A stretch of DNA of 64,000 nt from Micromonospora rosaria (lineage in GTDB: Bacteria; Actinomycetota; Actinomycetes; Mycobacteriales; Micromonosporaceae): NCBI RefSeq assembly GCF_001567585.1, contig NZ_LRQV01000001.1:113666-177665 (forward strand). Direction: 5' to 3'. Position numbers and translations under genes: made by a program. Positions 1 to 7,660 of the stretch are shown in pieces. Position 1 is the stretch's first letter. Each line of letters starts with the position of its first letter. The notes under the pieces were generated by a model. The model did no database searches, was not told the DNA's origin, and was given only the letters and a program-made list of their open reading frames with translations.

Positions 1-142
1 CGCCACGGCGATCGACGGCATCGCCTACCACAACGAGTACTGCTGGGTCTGGCGACTGCGGGGCGGCCGGGTCGTGCGCTGCCACGCCTTCCTGGACATG
101 ATCGCGGTCCGGGAACTCGTCGATCGCGTCGAGCTGCCCTGA
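1..142 (+). CDS. SnoaL-like / NTF2-family protein, C-terminal end only
   Basis: Only the last 46 codons lie in the window, and the gene begins upstream. The visible part runs from an Asn-Glu-Tyr strand (NEYCWVWRL) through a GGRVVRCHAF strand to a short final helix. This alternation of beta strands carrying 'Y..W..RL.GGRV....F.D' is typical of the end of small SnoaL-like (nuclear transport factor 2 fold) proteins, which include polyketide cyclases, ketosteroid-isomerase-like enzymes and many uncharacterised stress proteins. No catalytic residue can be checked because the N-terminal part is missing. The next gene remnant follows at once on the same strand. The family assignment is moderate and the function is unknown. 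Confidence 0.55.
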   Translation, partial: ATAIDGIAYHNEYCWVWRLRGGRVVRCHAFLDMIAVRELVDRVELP

Positions 143-149
143 GCCGTCC

Positions 150-317
150 TCCGTCGGCGGCGGTGGGGGCGTCCGGATATCCGGCGCGGACCGGGCCGAG
201 GGCGGGATGCTCTTCCAGCGGGTGCCGGAGGGCCGGACCGGGAAGAACCGGGTGCACCTGGACCTCCAGCCGACCGACCGGACCCGCGACGAGGAGGTGG
301 AGCGGTTGCTCGGACTG
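150..317 (+). pseudogene. Relic of a glyoxalase/VOC-family protein
   Basis: In the frame of the ATG at 207 the translation gives LLFQ-type residues followed by RVPEGRTGKNRVHLDLQP and then a helix ending EEVERLLGLG. The motif 'FQRVPE.KTGKNR.HLDL' with 'EVERLLALGA' is characteristic of the second half of a small glyoxalase-like (vicinal oxygen chelate) domain, where the His of HLDL is a metal ligand. Upstream and downstream the similarity stops: the frame turns into Gly/Arg-rich translation and there is no room for the rest of a 115-130 residue domain before the converging SDR gene. I read it as a decayed fragment rather than a gene. A sequencing frameshift could also explain it. Confidence 0.5.
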
Positions 318-366
318 GGGACGCCGGCCGGGCGTCCCCGGGTCCGGGCGGGAACGGCCGCGGGGG

Positions 367-1302
367 TCAGGGGCGCGGGCTCGGCTGGGCGGTGTCGTCG
401 AGGTAGCGCACCCCGGTGGCGGTCTGCGAGACGGCCCAGAGCCGACTGGCGAGCGCCGGGTCGGTGGCGGGTCGGACGAGGGGGCGGGCGTGCACCCGGT
501 GGTCCCACCGGTGCAGGGCGGGACCGAGGAAGACCCCGCTCTCGGCGGCGGGGGCGGTGGCGGCGTAGAGCAGCGGGATGGTGCCGCTCGCCGCGCTGCG
601 GGCCAGGACGGCGCCACCGATCCGGGTCACGATCCACGCCCCGGGACCGTCCGCGTTGGCCTGCATGGGGGTCCGGGCCATGCCCGGGTGGGCGAGGAGG
701 CTGCGTACGGGGCTGCCGGCCCGGCGGAGCCGGCGGTCGAGTTCGACGCCGAAGAGGAGGTTGGCCTGCTTCGACCGGATGTACCGGACGATCGGTGGGC
801 CGGCCGGGATGCCGGTGAGATCGTCCAGGTCGGGGCCGCCGGACAGCAGCCGGTAGAAGCCGGAGCCGACGGTGACCACGCGGGGGTCCCGGTCCGGGCG
901 GAAACGGTCCAGCAGCAGGCCGGTCAGGGCGAAGTGACCCAGGTGGTTGGTGGCGACGATCGACTCGTACCCCTGGGCGGAGCGCTCGGGACCGTGCGCG
1001 CCGCCGACGCCGGCGTTGTTGAGCAGCAGGTCGACCGGGCGGTCCTCGGCGCGGAGCCGGTCGGCGAAGGCGCGGACCGAGTCGAGGTCGGCGAGGTCGA
1101 GCCGGCGCACCAGCAGGTCGCCGGTGAGCCCGGCGCGGACCCGTTCGCCCTTGGCCACGTCGCGGACCGCCATGATCACGGTCGCGCCCCGGGCGGCCAG
1201 CCGTTCGGCCGCGACCAGGCCGAGTCCGCTGCTCGCGCCGGTCACCACGGCCGTCCGGCCGGTCTGGTCGGGCATGTCGTCGGGAGTCCAGGCGATGGGC
1301 AT
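367..1302 (-). CDS. SDR-family NAD(P)-dependent oxidoreductase
   Basis: A 311-residue short-chain dehydrogenase/reductase of the extended retinol-dehydrogenase-like type. The N-terminal Rossmann motif TGASSGLG is at residues 21-28. The LLLNNAGVG motif, a VTVGSG segment carrying the catalytic Ser and the YIRSK (YxxxK) motif follow in the expected order, so the enzyme should be active. The start is taken as the ATG at 1302 because GGAGGTGCACC sits directly before it; longer readings would run through the operators. It is divergent from a TetR regulator, and two identical palindromes lie between them, which suggests that it is the regulator's target. The substrate cannot be inferred. Confidence 0.85.
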   Translation of the reverse strand: MPIAWTPDDMPDQTGRTAVVTGASSGLGLVAAERLAARGATVIMAVRDVAKGERVRAGLTGDLLVRRLDLADLDSVRAFADRLRAEDRPVDLLLNNAGVGGAHGPERSAQGYESIVATNHLGHFALTGLLLDRFRPDRDPRVVTVGSGFYRLLSGGPDLDDLTGIPAGPPIVRYIRSKQANLLFGVELDRRLRRAGSPVRSLLAHPGMARTPMQANADGPGAWIVTRIGGAVLARSAASGTIPLLYAATAPAAESGVFLGPALHRWDHRVHARPLVRPATDPALASRLWAVSQTATGVRYLDDTAQPSPRP

Positions 1303-1325
1303 GGTGCACCTCCGGTTCGACCGAT

Positions 1326-1382
1326 CGGATAACTTATCCGTTCGTCGCCCGAAGCGTAGCACTGGAGCGGATAACTTATCCG
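1326..1382. promoter_or_regulatory. Pair of TetR-type operators between divergent SDR and tetR genes
   Basis: The 15-base sequence cggataacttatccg occurs twice, at 1326-1340 and 1368-1382. Each is an inverted repeat of seven bases around a central C. The second copy extends to a perfect 21-base palindrome. The centres (1333 and 1375) are 42 bases apart, about four helical turns, so two dimers would bind on the same DNA face. Position, symmetry and spacing fit autoregulatory binding by the adjacent TetR protein. The copy near the regulator covers the expected -35 region of its promoter, and the other lies in the SDR leader. This is inference, with no binding data. Confidence 0.8.
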
Positions 1383-1404
1383 CTCCGCTGTGACGGGCTA
1401 TCCT
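1376..1404 (+). promoter_or_regulatory. Probable leaderless promoter of the tetR gene
   Basis: TATCCT at 1399-1404 ends 7 bases before the GTG start at 1412, and there is no Shine-Dalgarno sequence in between. This is the normal geometry for leaderless actinobacterial mRNAs, whose -10 box ends about 7 bases upstream of the first base of the start codon. The -35 region (about 1376-1381) falls inside the second operator, so bound repressor would block RNA polymerase. Confidence 0.5.
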
Positions 1405-1411
1405 CACCACC

Positions 1412-1990
1412 GTGGAGAGCACCCCGACCGCCAGTGCCGACTCCCTGCGGGCCGACTCCGCCCGGGTCCGCGCCCGGATGCTGCGGGCCGCCCGGGACCG
1501 GATCACGGCAGGCGACCTCGACCTGCCGATGAACGCCGTCGCCAAGGCGGCCGGGGTCGGCGTCGGCACCGTCTACCGGCACTTCCCCACCCGCCAGGTG
1601 CTGCTGGAGTCCCTGGCCGCCGAGCACTTCACCCGGCTCGTGGCCACCGCCGACCGCGCCGCCGCCGCACCCGACGTCGCCGCCGGCGTGACCGACCTGC
1701 TGCGGTCGGCCCTGGAGTCGCAGCGCGTCGACCCGGCCCTGGCCCTGGTCCTGGCCCGACCCGACGCGGCCTGCCCGGAGACCGTGGAGCTGGGCCGGGC
1801 GCTGACCGCCGCCGTAAACCGGTTGCTGGAGCGGGCCCGCGCCGCCGGCGTGATCCGCCCCGGCATCACCGCCGCCGACATCCAGGCACTCCTCTGCGGC
1901 CTGCGGCGTGCCGTGGAGGTCGGCGGCGACACCACCACCGACCGCTACCTCGACGTCCTGGTACGCGGACTGCGGGCCGACGCCGGCTAG
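1412..1990 (+). CDS. TetR-family transcriptional regulator
   Basis: 192 residues, a normal length for the family. The N-terminal helix-turn-helix is clear around residues 30-60 (MNAVAKAAGVGVGTVYRHFP, ending in the usual TVYRHF.TR recognition helix and the KEALL-like start of helix 4). The remainder is the helical ligand-binding and dimer domain, including a LESQRVDPAL segment and a GLRRAV helix typical of a subset of actinobacterial TetR proteins. The ligand is unknown. It starts with GTG without a ribosome-binding site, in line with a leaderless transcript. Its divergent neighbour is an SDR oxidoreductase and the shared intergenic region holds two perfect palindromes, so it probably represses itself and the SDR. 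Confidence 0.88.
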   Translation: MESTPTASADSLRADSARVRARMLRAARDRITAGDLDLPMNAVAKAAGVGVGTVYRHFPTRQVLLESLAAEHFTRLVATADRAAAAPDVAAGVTDLLRSALESQRVDPALALVLARPDAACPETVELGRALTAAVNRLLERARAAGVIRPGITAADIQALLCGLRRAVEVGGDTTTDRYLDVLVRGLRADAG

Positions 1991-2227
1991 GCAGGACCGA
2001 CCCGCAGGACGGCGGCCGTCGCCGGTCGCCGCGCTCTCGTCGCCCCCGGCGGTCCACCCCGCCGGTGCCTGTCGAGCCGGGCAGCAGGCGCCGAGCCCCG
2101 GCCCCGGTGTCCTGACCGCCACGCCCACCCGTCCGGTCATACGACTGTTTGCCTGAATCGCGACGGAACCGCAGCGCGGCTCACTACCGTGAACCGGGGT
2201 CGGTAGCTGCCGGGAGGCGGGCGGGCG
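1991..2227. other. Intergenic region, 237 bases
   Basis: No gene or strong terminator seen. The last part has a lower-GC stretch (around 2140-2160) followed by CTCACTACCGTG, whose TACCGT resembles a -10 box. The same hexamer occurs before the histidine kinase ending at 29572 and the secreted arabinosidase at 36022. The ribosome-binding site for the next gene is GGGAGGCGG about 9 bases before its GTG. Confidence 0.35.
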
Positions 2228-4489
2228 GTGGCACACGAGGTGGTCGAGCTGCGGGTGCACGGGGTCTCCGGCGCGTCCGCCGAGGCGCTGCTCGACCACC
2301 CGGTGGTGAGTCGGGTGGCCGGCGACGACAACGCCGGCTTCTACCGGCCCCGCCCCGGGTACGGGGTCAGCGACCGGCCGCCCGGCTTCCGGGTGGAGGC
2401 GTACCGCTGGGGCGCGCTGACCGCCGGCGGCGCGGTACGGACCCTGTCGCTGCTGTTCCTGCTGCCGTTCATGCTGGTCAACATCGCGGTCTGGACCCGG
2501 CCGCCGACCGGCGGCAGCGGTGGGATCATCGGCCCGCTCTGCCGGCTGCTCGCCGCCACCCTGACCGCCGCGTTCGTCCTGTCGATCGTCGGGGTGACCG
2601 TCGACATCGTCGGCTGGCAGTGCACCCCCTACCCGCCCTGCGTGCGGAGCCGCGGCTACCTGGGCTGGCTGGCGGACCTGCCGCTGGGGCCGCGCCTGGC
2701 GCTGCTCGCGTTGCTGCCGATCGCCGCGCTGCGGCTGCTCTGGTGGCTGGGGGAACGCTCCGCCCGGGCGTTCGAGGCGTTCCCGGCCGAGCGCGGGCAG
2801 GACCGGAGCAGCGGCGGGGAGGACCGGATCGACCGGCCGGGCTTCTGGAACGACGCGCTCGTGGTCCAGCGCCTGCGGGCCATCCACGTCGCGGTCGGGC
2901 TCGGCACGCTCGACGCCAGCCTGCTCGGCGCGCAGCTGCACATCTACCCCACCCCGGTCGCGTACGTGCTCTTCGTGGCGGTCTGGTTCCTCCTGGCCGC
3001 CTGTGCCGTCCTGCTCTGCCTGCCCGCCCGGCGCGGCGAGGACGGGTCGGGCCGAGGGCCGGTGGACCTGCGCGGCATCCGGACCCTGCGGCGGGTCGCC
3101 ACCGGGCTCACCGTCCTGGCCCTCCTCTACACCGCGGTGCCTCTGGAACCGCAGCCGCCACACGAGCAGCTGCCCGGGTACGAGGGCGCGGTGGCCGCGT
3201 TGATCGCCGTCCAGGCCGCCCTGCTGGCCGTCCTCACCGCCACCAGCCTGCACCAGCGGCGACGCGGCCACAACACCGCCTCGTCCTGGCTGAGCGGACT
3301 GGCCACCCCGGTGCTCGCCGCTGCGGCGGTCGCCGCCTCGTACGGCTTCGCCGCCGCCCTCGTCTACCGGGTCGCCGACGTCCTCGACCGGGGTGAGATC
3401 CCGAACCCGGCCCGGCCGAATCTCCCCGGCGCGCCGCCGCTGGAGCCACCCGTCTCCTACCGGTGGGCGGCCCTGGCCGGGCTGGTGGCGGTTGTGGTCG
3501 TCGCCGCGACGACGGTCTGGCGGATCGTCGCGACGCGACGGCGGCGCCGCCGGCTGGCCGAGGAGGTCGTGCGGCGGGACTTTCCCGACACCCCGCCCGA
3601 GGCGCTGCCCCGCCGGGCCGCCGTCCGGGACGTCGTCGCCCGGGCGGCGGTCGCCGAGCAGCTCAGCCCGGCCTTCATCGTGTTCCTGGTGCTGTCACTG
3701 CTCGGCGTTGCCGTCGTCGCCCTGGACCTGATCGGCGTCGGACCGTCGAACCTGAGTGAGGAGCTGGTCCACACCGACGGCCAGGCGACCACCAACCTGG
3801 CGATCGCGACCGATGCCGGGATCTACGTCATCGGTCTGGTCGCCCTCGGCATCCTGGTGCTCGGACTGCTCTCCTACCGGTCGGGGGACACCCGGCGCAC
3901 GGTCGCCGTGATCTGGGACCTGGGCACCTTCTGGCCCCGGACGGTGCACCCGTTCGCGCCGCCCTGTTACGCGGAACGGGCCGTGCCGGAACTCGCCAAG
4001 CGGGTCACCGCGCTGACCGCCCGGGGCGGCGTGATCCTCTCCGGGCACAGCCACGGCTCGGTCCTCGCCGCCGCCACCCTGCTCCAGCTGCCGGCGGAGG
4101 TGCTGGGGCGGGTGGCGTTGCTGACCCACGGCAGCCCGCTGCACCGGCTCTACGCCCGGCTCTGCCCCGCCTTCCTCGGCGACCCGACCCTGCACGAGCT
4201 GGGCGACCGGATCGGCTGGCGGTGGGTGAACCTGTGGCGTGACACCGACCCGATCGGCGGCCCGCTGTTCTCCGCGCACCGGCCGGGCGAGCCACCCCGG
4301 ACACCGGGCCCGGCCGGCACGGTCGACCGGCGGCTACGCGACCCCCGCGCGGTCGTCGTCGATCCGGACGACACCGTCCCGCCACCGATCGACCGGCACT
4401 GGCCCTACCACACCGACCGGGCGTACGAGGCGGCGGTGCGTGAGCTGGCGGGGCGGCTCGACCTGACCGACGCCCCGGCTGACCGGTAG
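2228..4489 (+). CDS. Large membrane protein with split alpha/beta-hydrolase signature
   Basis: 753 residues. It begins with a soluble strand and loop VELRVHGVSG (His11-Gly12), the form of an oxyanion-hole HG motif in lipase-like hydrolases. About 500 residues follow with roughly eight to ten hydrophobic membrane segments separated by charged loops. The C-terminal 150 residues are soluble again and contain a nucleophile elbow GHSHG (Ser608) within VILSGHSHGSVLAA, then WRDTDPIGG (Asp672 or Asp674) and DRHWPYH (His724) in the right order for a catalytic triad. I infer a serine hydrolase whose core is interrupted by a membrane domain. The substrate is unknown. The GTG start is chosen for the GGAGG upstream and because MAHEVVELRVHG is a natural first strand. 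Confidence 0.7.
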   Translation: MAHEVVELRVHGVSGASAEALLDHPVVSRVAGDDNAGFYRPRPGYGVSDRPPGFRVEAYRWGALTAGGAVRTLSLLFLLPFMLVNIAVWTRPPTGGSGGIIGPLCRLLAATLTAAFVLSIVGVTVDIVGWQCTPYPPCVRSRGYLGWLADLPLGPRLALLALLPIAALRLLWWLGERSARAFEAFPAERGQDRSSGGEDRIDRPGFWNDALVVQRLRAIHVAVGLGTLDASLLGAQLHIYPTPVAYVLFVAVWFLLAACAVLLCLPARRGEDGSGRGPVDLRGIRTLRRVATGLTVLALLYTAVPLEPQPPHEQLPGYEGAVAALIAVQAALLAVLTATSLHQRRRGHNTASSWLSGLATPVLAAAAVAASYGFAAALVYRVADVLDRGEIPNPARPNLPGAPPLEPPVSYRWAALAGLVAVVVVAATTVWRIVATRRRRRRLAEEVVRRDFPDTPPEALPRRAAVRDVVARAAVAEQLSPAFIVFLVLSLLGVAVVALDLIGVGPSNLSEELVHTDGQATTNLAIATDAGIYVIGLVALGILVLGLLSYRSGDTRRTVAVIWDLGTFWPRTVHPFAPPCYAERAVPELAKRVTALTARGGVILSGHSHGSVLAAATLLQLPAEVLGRVALLTHGSPLHRLYARLCPAFLGDPTLHELGDRIGWRWVNLWRDTDPIGGPLFSAHRPGEPPRTPGPAGTVDRRLRDPRAVVVDPDDTVPPPIDRHWPYHTDRAYEAAVRELAGRLDLTDAPADR

Positions 4490-4491
4490 GC

Positions 4492-4534
4492 CCCCCGGGC
4501 CGCCACCGCCCCGGCTCCGCCAGCGGGCCGGGGG
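4492..4534. terminator. Possible bidirectional terminator hairpin
   Basis: Between two converging genes, a C-rich arm at 4492-4501 can pair with a G-rich arm at 4525-4534, nine of ten bases, leaving a 23-base loop. The position suits transcription termination, but the stem is pure G/C with a long loop and there is no U tract. Confidence 0.35.
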
Positions 4535-4540
4535 AGGGGT

Positions 4541-6133
4541 TCACTCCCGCCAGCCGGTCAACTCCACCCCCTTGGCGAGGTCCACCCGGAACCCCAGGGC
4601 GATCTCGCCGCTGTCCCCGGCCCCGAGCGGCAGCCGCCAGGTCAGCTCGCCCAACTCGGTACGCTCGGCCGGTGGGGGGACCAGGGTGGCCTCCCGGACC
4701 ACCACCCCGTCGTCGCGGGAGACCGGGAGCTGGTCGCGCACCTCGACCGTCGTCGGCCGGGGCGTGTGGTTGGTGACGCTGATCCGGTACTCCACCTCCC
4801 GTCGCCGGGTCGAGCCGAGCGTGGCCCTGGTGTCGGAGCGCCGGTGCAGCGTGCGCTCCACCCGCAGCCGGTCGTCCACCCCGAGCGCCAGGTCGGTCTC
4901 CTCGCCCGGCGCCCAGACCGGCAGCCGGGTGGCCGCGACGAAGTCGGCGCCGTGGAACACCGCCGCCGGGCCGGGCAGCAGTGTGTGCGCCGAGGTGTTC
5001 CGGACCGTGGCGCGCAGGTGCGCCTCGACGGCCCGGACCGGCACGGTCACGTGGTCCAGCCGGGCCGGCAGCTCCAGGACCGCGACGGTGGCCCGGTGGG
5101 CGGTGCCGTCGGCCGGCACCGCCACCGGCCGGGCCGGGCGGTAGGTCGCCGCGCTGACGCCGTGCTCGACCTCGGCGGCGGCGGTCCGCATCGTCGGCCG
5201 GGGCGACCCGGACCGGGCCGTGCCACCGGCGGGGGCCGGCATCGGCGCAGGGCCCGCAGGCAGGGCCATCTCGGTGAACGAGCCCGCCGCCACGGGCATC
5301 GGCGGCGGCGTGGGCCGGCGCCGGTCGAGGTACCAGGGTGACAGGTCGGGGACCACGGTCGCCGCCGCCGGCCGGGCGGTCGAGAGCTGGAGGTCACACT
5401 CCGGCCAGTCCTCCCCGGTGTCCTGGCTGACCAGCCCGAACCAGGTGACGGTCACGGTGTCGTCGACCAGCCGCAGGTCGTAGGAGGGCTGCCAGCGGGC
5501 CCCGTCCACCAGGTAGGTCAGCTCCAGCTCCAGGTCGGTGTCGTCGGCCTCCACCGAGACGGTCACCTCGGCGGCCAGCCGGTCCGGCTCCCGCTTGCCG
5601 TGCGCGGCGTCGAGCTGGCGCTCGACGAGGGCCAGCTCCTCGGCCAGGGCGACGCGCCGACGGGCCAGCGCGCGTCGTCCGGTGCGGGAGTCGGCGAGCT
5701 GACCGGCCACCGAGTCGGTGAAGGTGGCCACGTCGCCCGGGGTCGCGTCGCCGGTGGCCAGCGCGCGGGCGTACGTGCCGCCGGCCCGCTCGGCCAGCCG
5801 GGCCAGGAACTGCCCCCGCTGTTGCTCGATCTCGTCGGCGTCGTCGACCTCGGCCAGGTCGTCGGTCAGCTCGCGGCGTCGCTGCTCCAGCTCGCTGACC
5901 TGCCCGTCGGTGCTGCGGGCCTGCCGCCAGGTGGTCACGTCCACGCCGAGCACGGTGGCCGCGCCCCGGCCACCGACCCGGATGGAGTCCCGGCGCAGGC
6001 CCAAAGCCAGCGGCGCGATCCGCACCCGGTGCTCGCCGGCGGCCAACCGGGCGCTGCCCCGACGGGTGATCCGGGCCCGGTCCGGGTAGACGGTGACGCC
6101 GACGATGGGTGCTTCGATCTCCGCTGTCTCCAC
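4541..6133 (-). CDS. MuiA-like DUF4139 domain protein
   Basis: About 530 residues. The N-terminal part reads APIVGVTVYPDRARITRRG, the conserved opening of the mucoidy inhibitor A-like family (DUF4140). Residues about 75-200 are rich in Leu, Glu, Arg and Ala and should form a coiled coil. The C-terminal DUF4139 part contains YLVDGARWQPSYDLRL, WFGLVSQDTGEDWP, and near the end HTPRPTTVEVRDQLPVSRD, all landmark segments of the family. The middle is Pro/Ala-rich. The biochemical function of this family is unknown; in enterics the name comes from an effect on mucoid colony form. The GTG at 6133 is used because the protein then starts just before the conserved strand and TACCCT lies about 8 bases upstream, suggesting a leaderless mRNA. 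Confidence 0.8.
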   Translation of the reverse strand: METAEIEAPIVGVTVYPDRARITRRGSARLAAGEHRVRIAPLALGLRRDSIRVGGRGAATVLGVDVTTWRQARSTDGQVSELEQRRRELTDDLAEVDDADEIEQQRGQFLARLAERAGGTYARALATGDATPGDVATFTDSVAGQLADSRTGRRALARRRVALAEELALVERQLDAAHGKREPDRLAAEVTVSVEADDTDLELELTYLVDGARWQPSYDLRLVDDTVTVTWFGLVSQDTGEDWPECDLQLSTARPAAATVVPDLSPWYLDRRRPTPPPMPVAAGSFTEMALPAGPAPMPAPAGGTARSGSPRPTMRTAAAEVEHGVSAATYRPARPVAVPADGTAHRATVAVLELPARLDHVTVPVRAVEAHLRATVRNTSAHTLLPGPAAVFHGADFVAATRLPVWAPGEETDLALGVDDRLRVERTLHRRSDTRATLGSTRRREVEYRISVTNHTPRPTTVEVRDQLPVSRDDGVVVREATLVPPPAERTELGELTWRLPLGAGDSGEIALGFRVDLAKGVELTGWRE

Positions 6134-6245
6134 GGCGGCGAGGGTAGTCGAGCCGCGCCCGTCCCCGGCCCGCCCGCCGGCCGGGCTCCACACCGGAAGG
6201 CGACGACGGGACGCATCCGTCCGCTGTCTGGGGAAAGCTGGAAGC

Positions 6246-6830
6246 ATGACCGACCAGACCTGGAACGCCCTGCTGCGGGAGCAGCTCACCTGGCACTGGA
6301 CCCACCAGCTACGCGACCGCCTCGACGGGCTCACCGACGACGAGTACTTCTGGGAGCCGGTGCCCGGCTGCTGGAGCGTGCGTTCCCGCGGCACCGCCAC
6401 CGCACCGGTACGGGCCGGGTCGGGCGCGATGACCATCGACTTCGCGATCCCGGTACCCGACCCGCCGCCGTTCACCACGATCGCCTGGCGACTCGGGCAC
6501 GTCATCGTCGGCGTGCTCGCGGTGCGCAACGCCGCGCACTTCGGCCGCGCGCCCACCGACTACGAGTCGTTCGAGTACGCCCCGACCGCCGCGACGGCGC
6601 TGGCCCAGCTCGACGCGGAGTACGCCACGTGGCTGGCCGGGGTCGAGTCCCTCGGCGACGCCGGCCTCACCCGTGCCTGTGGACCGGCGGAGGGCCCGTA
6701 CGCCGAGTATCCGCTGGCGACGCTGGTGCTGCACATCCACCGCGAGCTGATCCACCACCTGGCCGAGGTGTGCCTGCTGCGCGACCTGTACCGGCACACC
6801 CACGGCCGGGCCGTGCGGGCGACCGACTGA
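6246..6830 (+). CDS. DinB-family protein
   Basis: 194 residues. The N-terminal helix (LLREQLTWHWTHQLRDRLDGLTDDEYFWEP) and the pair of later segments IAWRLGHVIVG and LVLHIHRELIHHLAEVCLLRDL are standard for DinB-like four-helix-bundle proteins. His31-like residues of such proteins usually bind a metal: a His in RLGHV and the HxxxH pairs in HIHRELIHH are the visible candidates. Many members are thiol-dependent transferases (mycothiol- or bacillithiol-dependent) in actinomycetes and firmicutes. The exact reaction is not predictable here. The ATG is preceded by GCTGGAAGC. It sits alone between divergent and convergent neighbours. Confidence 0.82.
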   Translation: MTDQTWNALLREQLTWHWTHQLRDRLDGLTDDEYFWEPVPGCWSVRSRGTATAPVRAGSGAMTIDFAIPVPDPPPFTTIAWRLGHVIVGVLAVRNAAHFGRAPTDYESFEYAPTAATALAQLDAEYATWLAGVESLGDAGLTRACGPAEGPYAEYPLATLVLHIHRELIHHLAEVCLLRDLYRHTHGRAVRATD

Positions 6831-6887
6831 ACCGACCACCCGACCCGGTCAGCCCGGCCGCCCCGTCGGCGCGGCAGCCCCGGCCAC

Positions 6888-6903
6888 GCGGCGGCCCCGC
6901 CGC
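6888..6903. terminator. Weak hairpin between converging genes
   Basis: GCGGCG at 6888-6893 can pair with CGCCGC at 6898-6903 around a four-base loop. It lies in the 76-base gap between the end of the DinB gene and the end of the biosynthetic operon, so a terminator role is reasonable, but such short G/C hairpins are common in this genome. Confidence 0.25.
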
Positions 6904-6906
6904 CGG

Positions 6907-7659
6907 TCAGCCACGCCCGTACACCATGCCGCCGTTGACCTGGATGATCTGGCCGGTGGTGAACCGTGCCTGCGGCGACGCGAGGTAACCCACCGCCGCC
7001 GCCACCTCCTCGGGGGTACCGGGCCGGCCCAGCGGCGTGGCGTCCACCCGGGACCGCCGGAACTCCGGGGTGATCTGGTCACCGAAGAACTCCGTGTCCG
7101 GGATGAACCCGGGGGCCACCGTGTTCACCGTGATCCCGTCGTCGGCCAGTTGGGTCGCCAGCGTGTACGTCCAGGCGTGCACGGCCGCCTTCGCCGCCCC
7201 GTACGAGCCGGTGGGCCGGTACGCGGCCACGGAGCCGAGCAGCACGACCGCGCCGCCGGGGCGGCGCAGGTCCGCCCGGAACGCCTCCACCAGCAGCACC
7301 GAGGTGACGACGTTGGTCTCGAAGTCGGCGCGCCAGGCCGCGACCTCGGCGTCCAGCCCGGGGCCGGTGTGCCGCCGCCCGGCGTTGCCGCCCGCGTTGG
7401 CGACCAGGACGTCCACCGCGTCGCCCCGCTCCCGCAGCCGGCTCGCCACGGCGGCGACCTCGTCGGCGACGGTGAGGTCCACCGGGTACGGGACGACCCG
7501 ATCGTCGCCCACCGTCTCGTTGATCTCCGAGGCGGCCCGCTCCAGGACGGCCGCCCGCCGGCCCAGGATCGCCACGGTGGAACCCTCCTGCGCCAGGCGT
7601 TCGGCGACGGCCCTGCCGATCCCCGTACCCCCACCCGACACGATGCTGAGCCGCGCCAC
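6907..7659 (-). CDS. SDR-family (FabG-like) reductase, last gene of the reverse biosynthetic operon
   Basis: A classical short-chain dehydrogenase of 250 residues. It has GGGTGIG for the nucleotide-binding loop, VLVANAGG, a LLGSVAAYRPTGSYGAAKAA stretch with catalytic Ser, Tyr and Lys, VNTVAPGFI, and a C-terminal GQIIQVNGG. FabG-like enzymes reduce beta-keto groups on ACP or CoA thioesters, or related ketones. Its GTG start lies one base after the stop of the ketosynthase gene, so the two are translationally coupled. I infer that it reduces the product of that ketosynthase. The preceding G-rich stretch (GAGGGGGG) serves as ribosome-binding site. Confidence 0.88.
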   Translation of the reverse strand: MARLSIVSGGGTGIGRAVAERLAQEGSTVAILGRRAAVLERAASEINETVGDDRVVPYPVDLTVADEVAAVASRLRERGDAVDVLVANAGGNAGRRHTGPGLDAEVAAWRADFETNVVTSVLLVEAFRADLRRPGGAVVLLGSVAAYRPTGSYGAAKAAVHAWTYTLATQLADDGITVNTVAPGFIPDTEFFGDQITPEFRRSRVDATPLGRPGTPEEVAAAVGYLASPQARFTTGQIIQVNGGMVYGRG

Positions 7660-7660
7660 G

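Noticed and set aside
1303..1569. Longer N-terminus for the first SDR gene
   Set aside because: It would run through the two operators and into the tetR gene. The ATG at 1302 has a strong ribosome-binding site.
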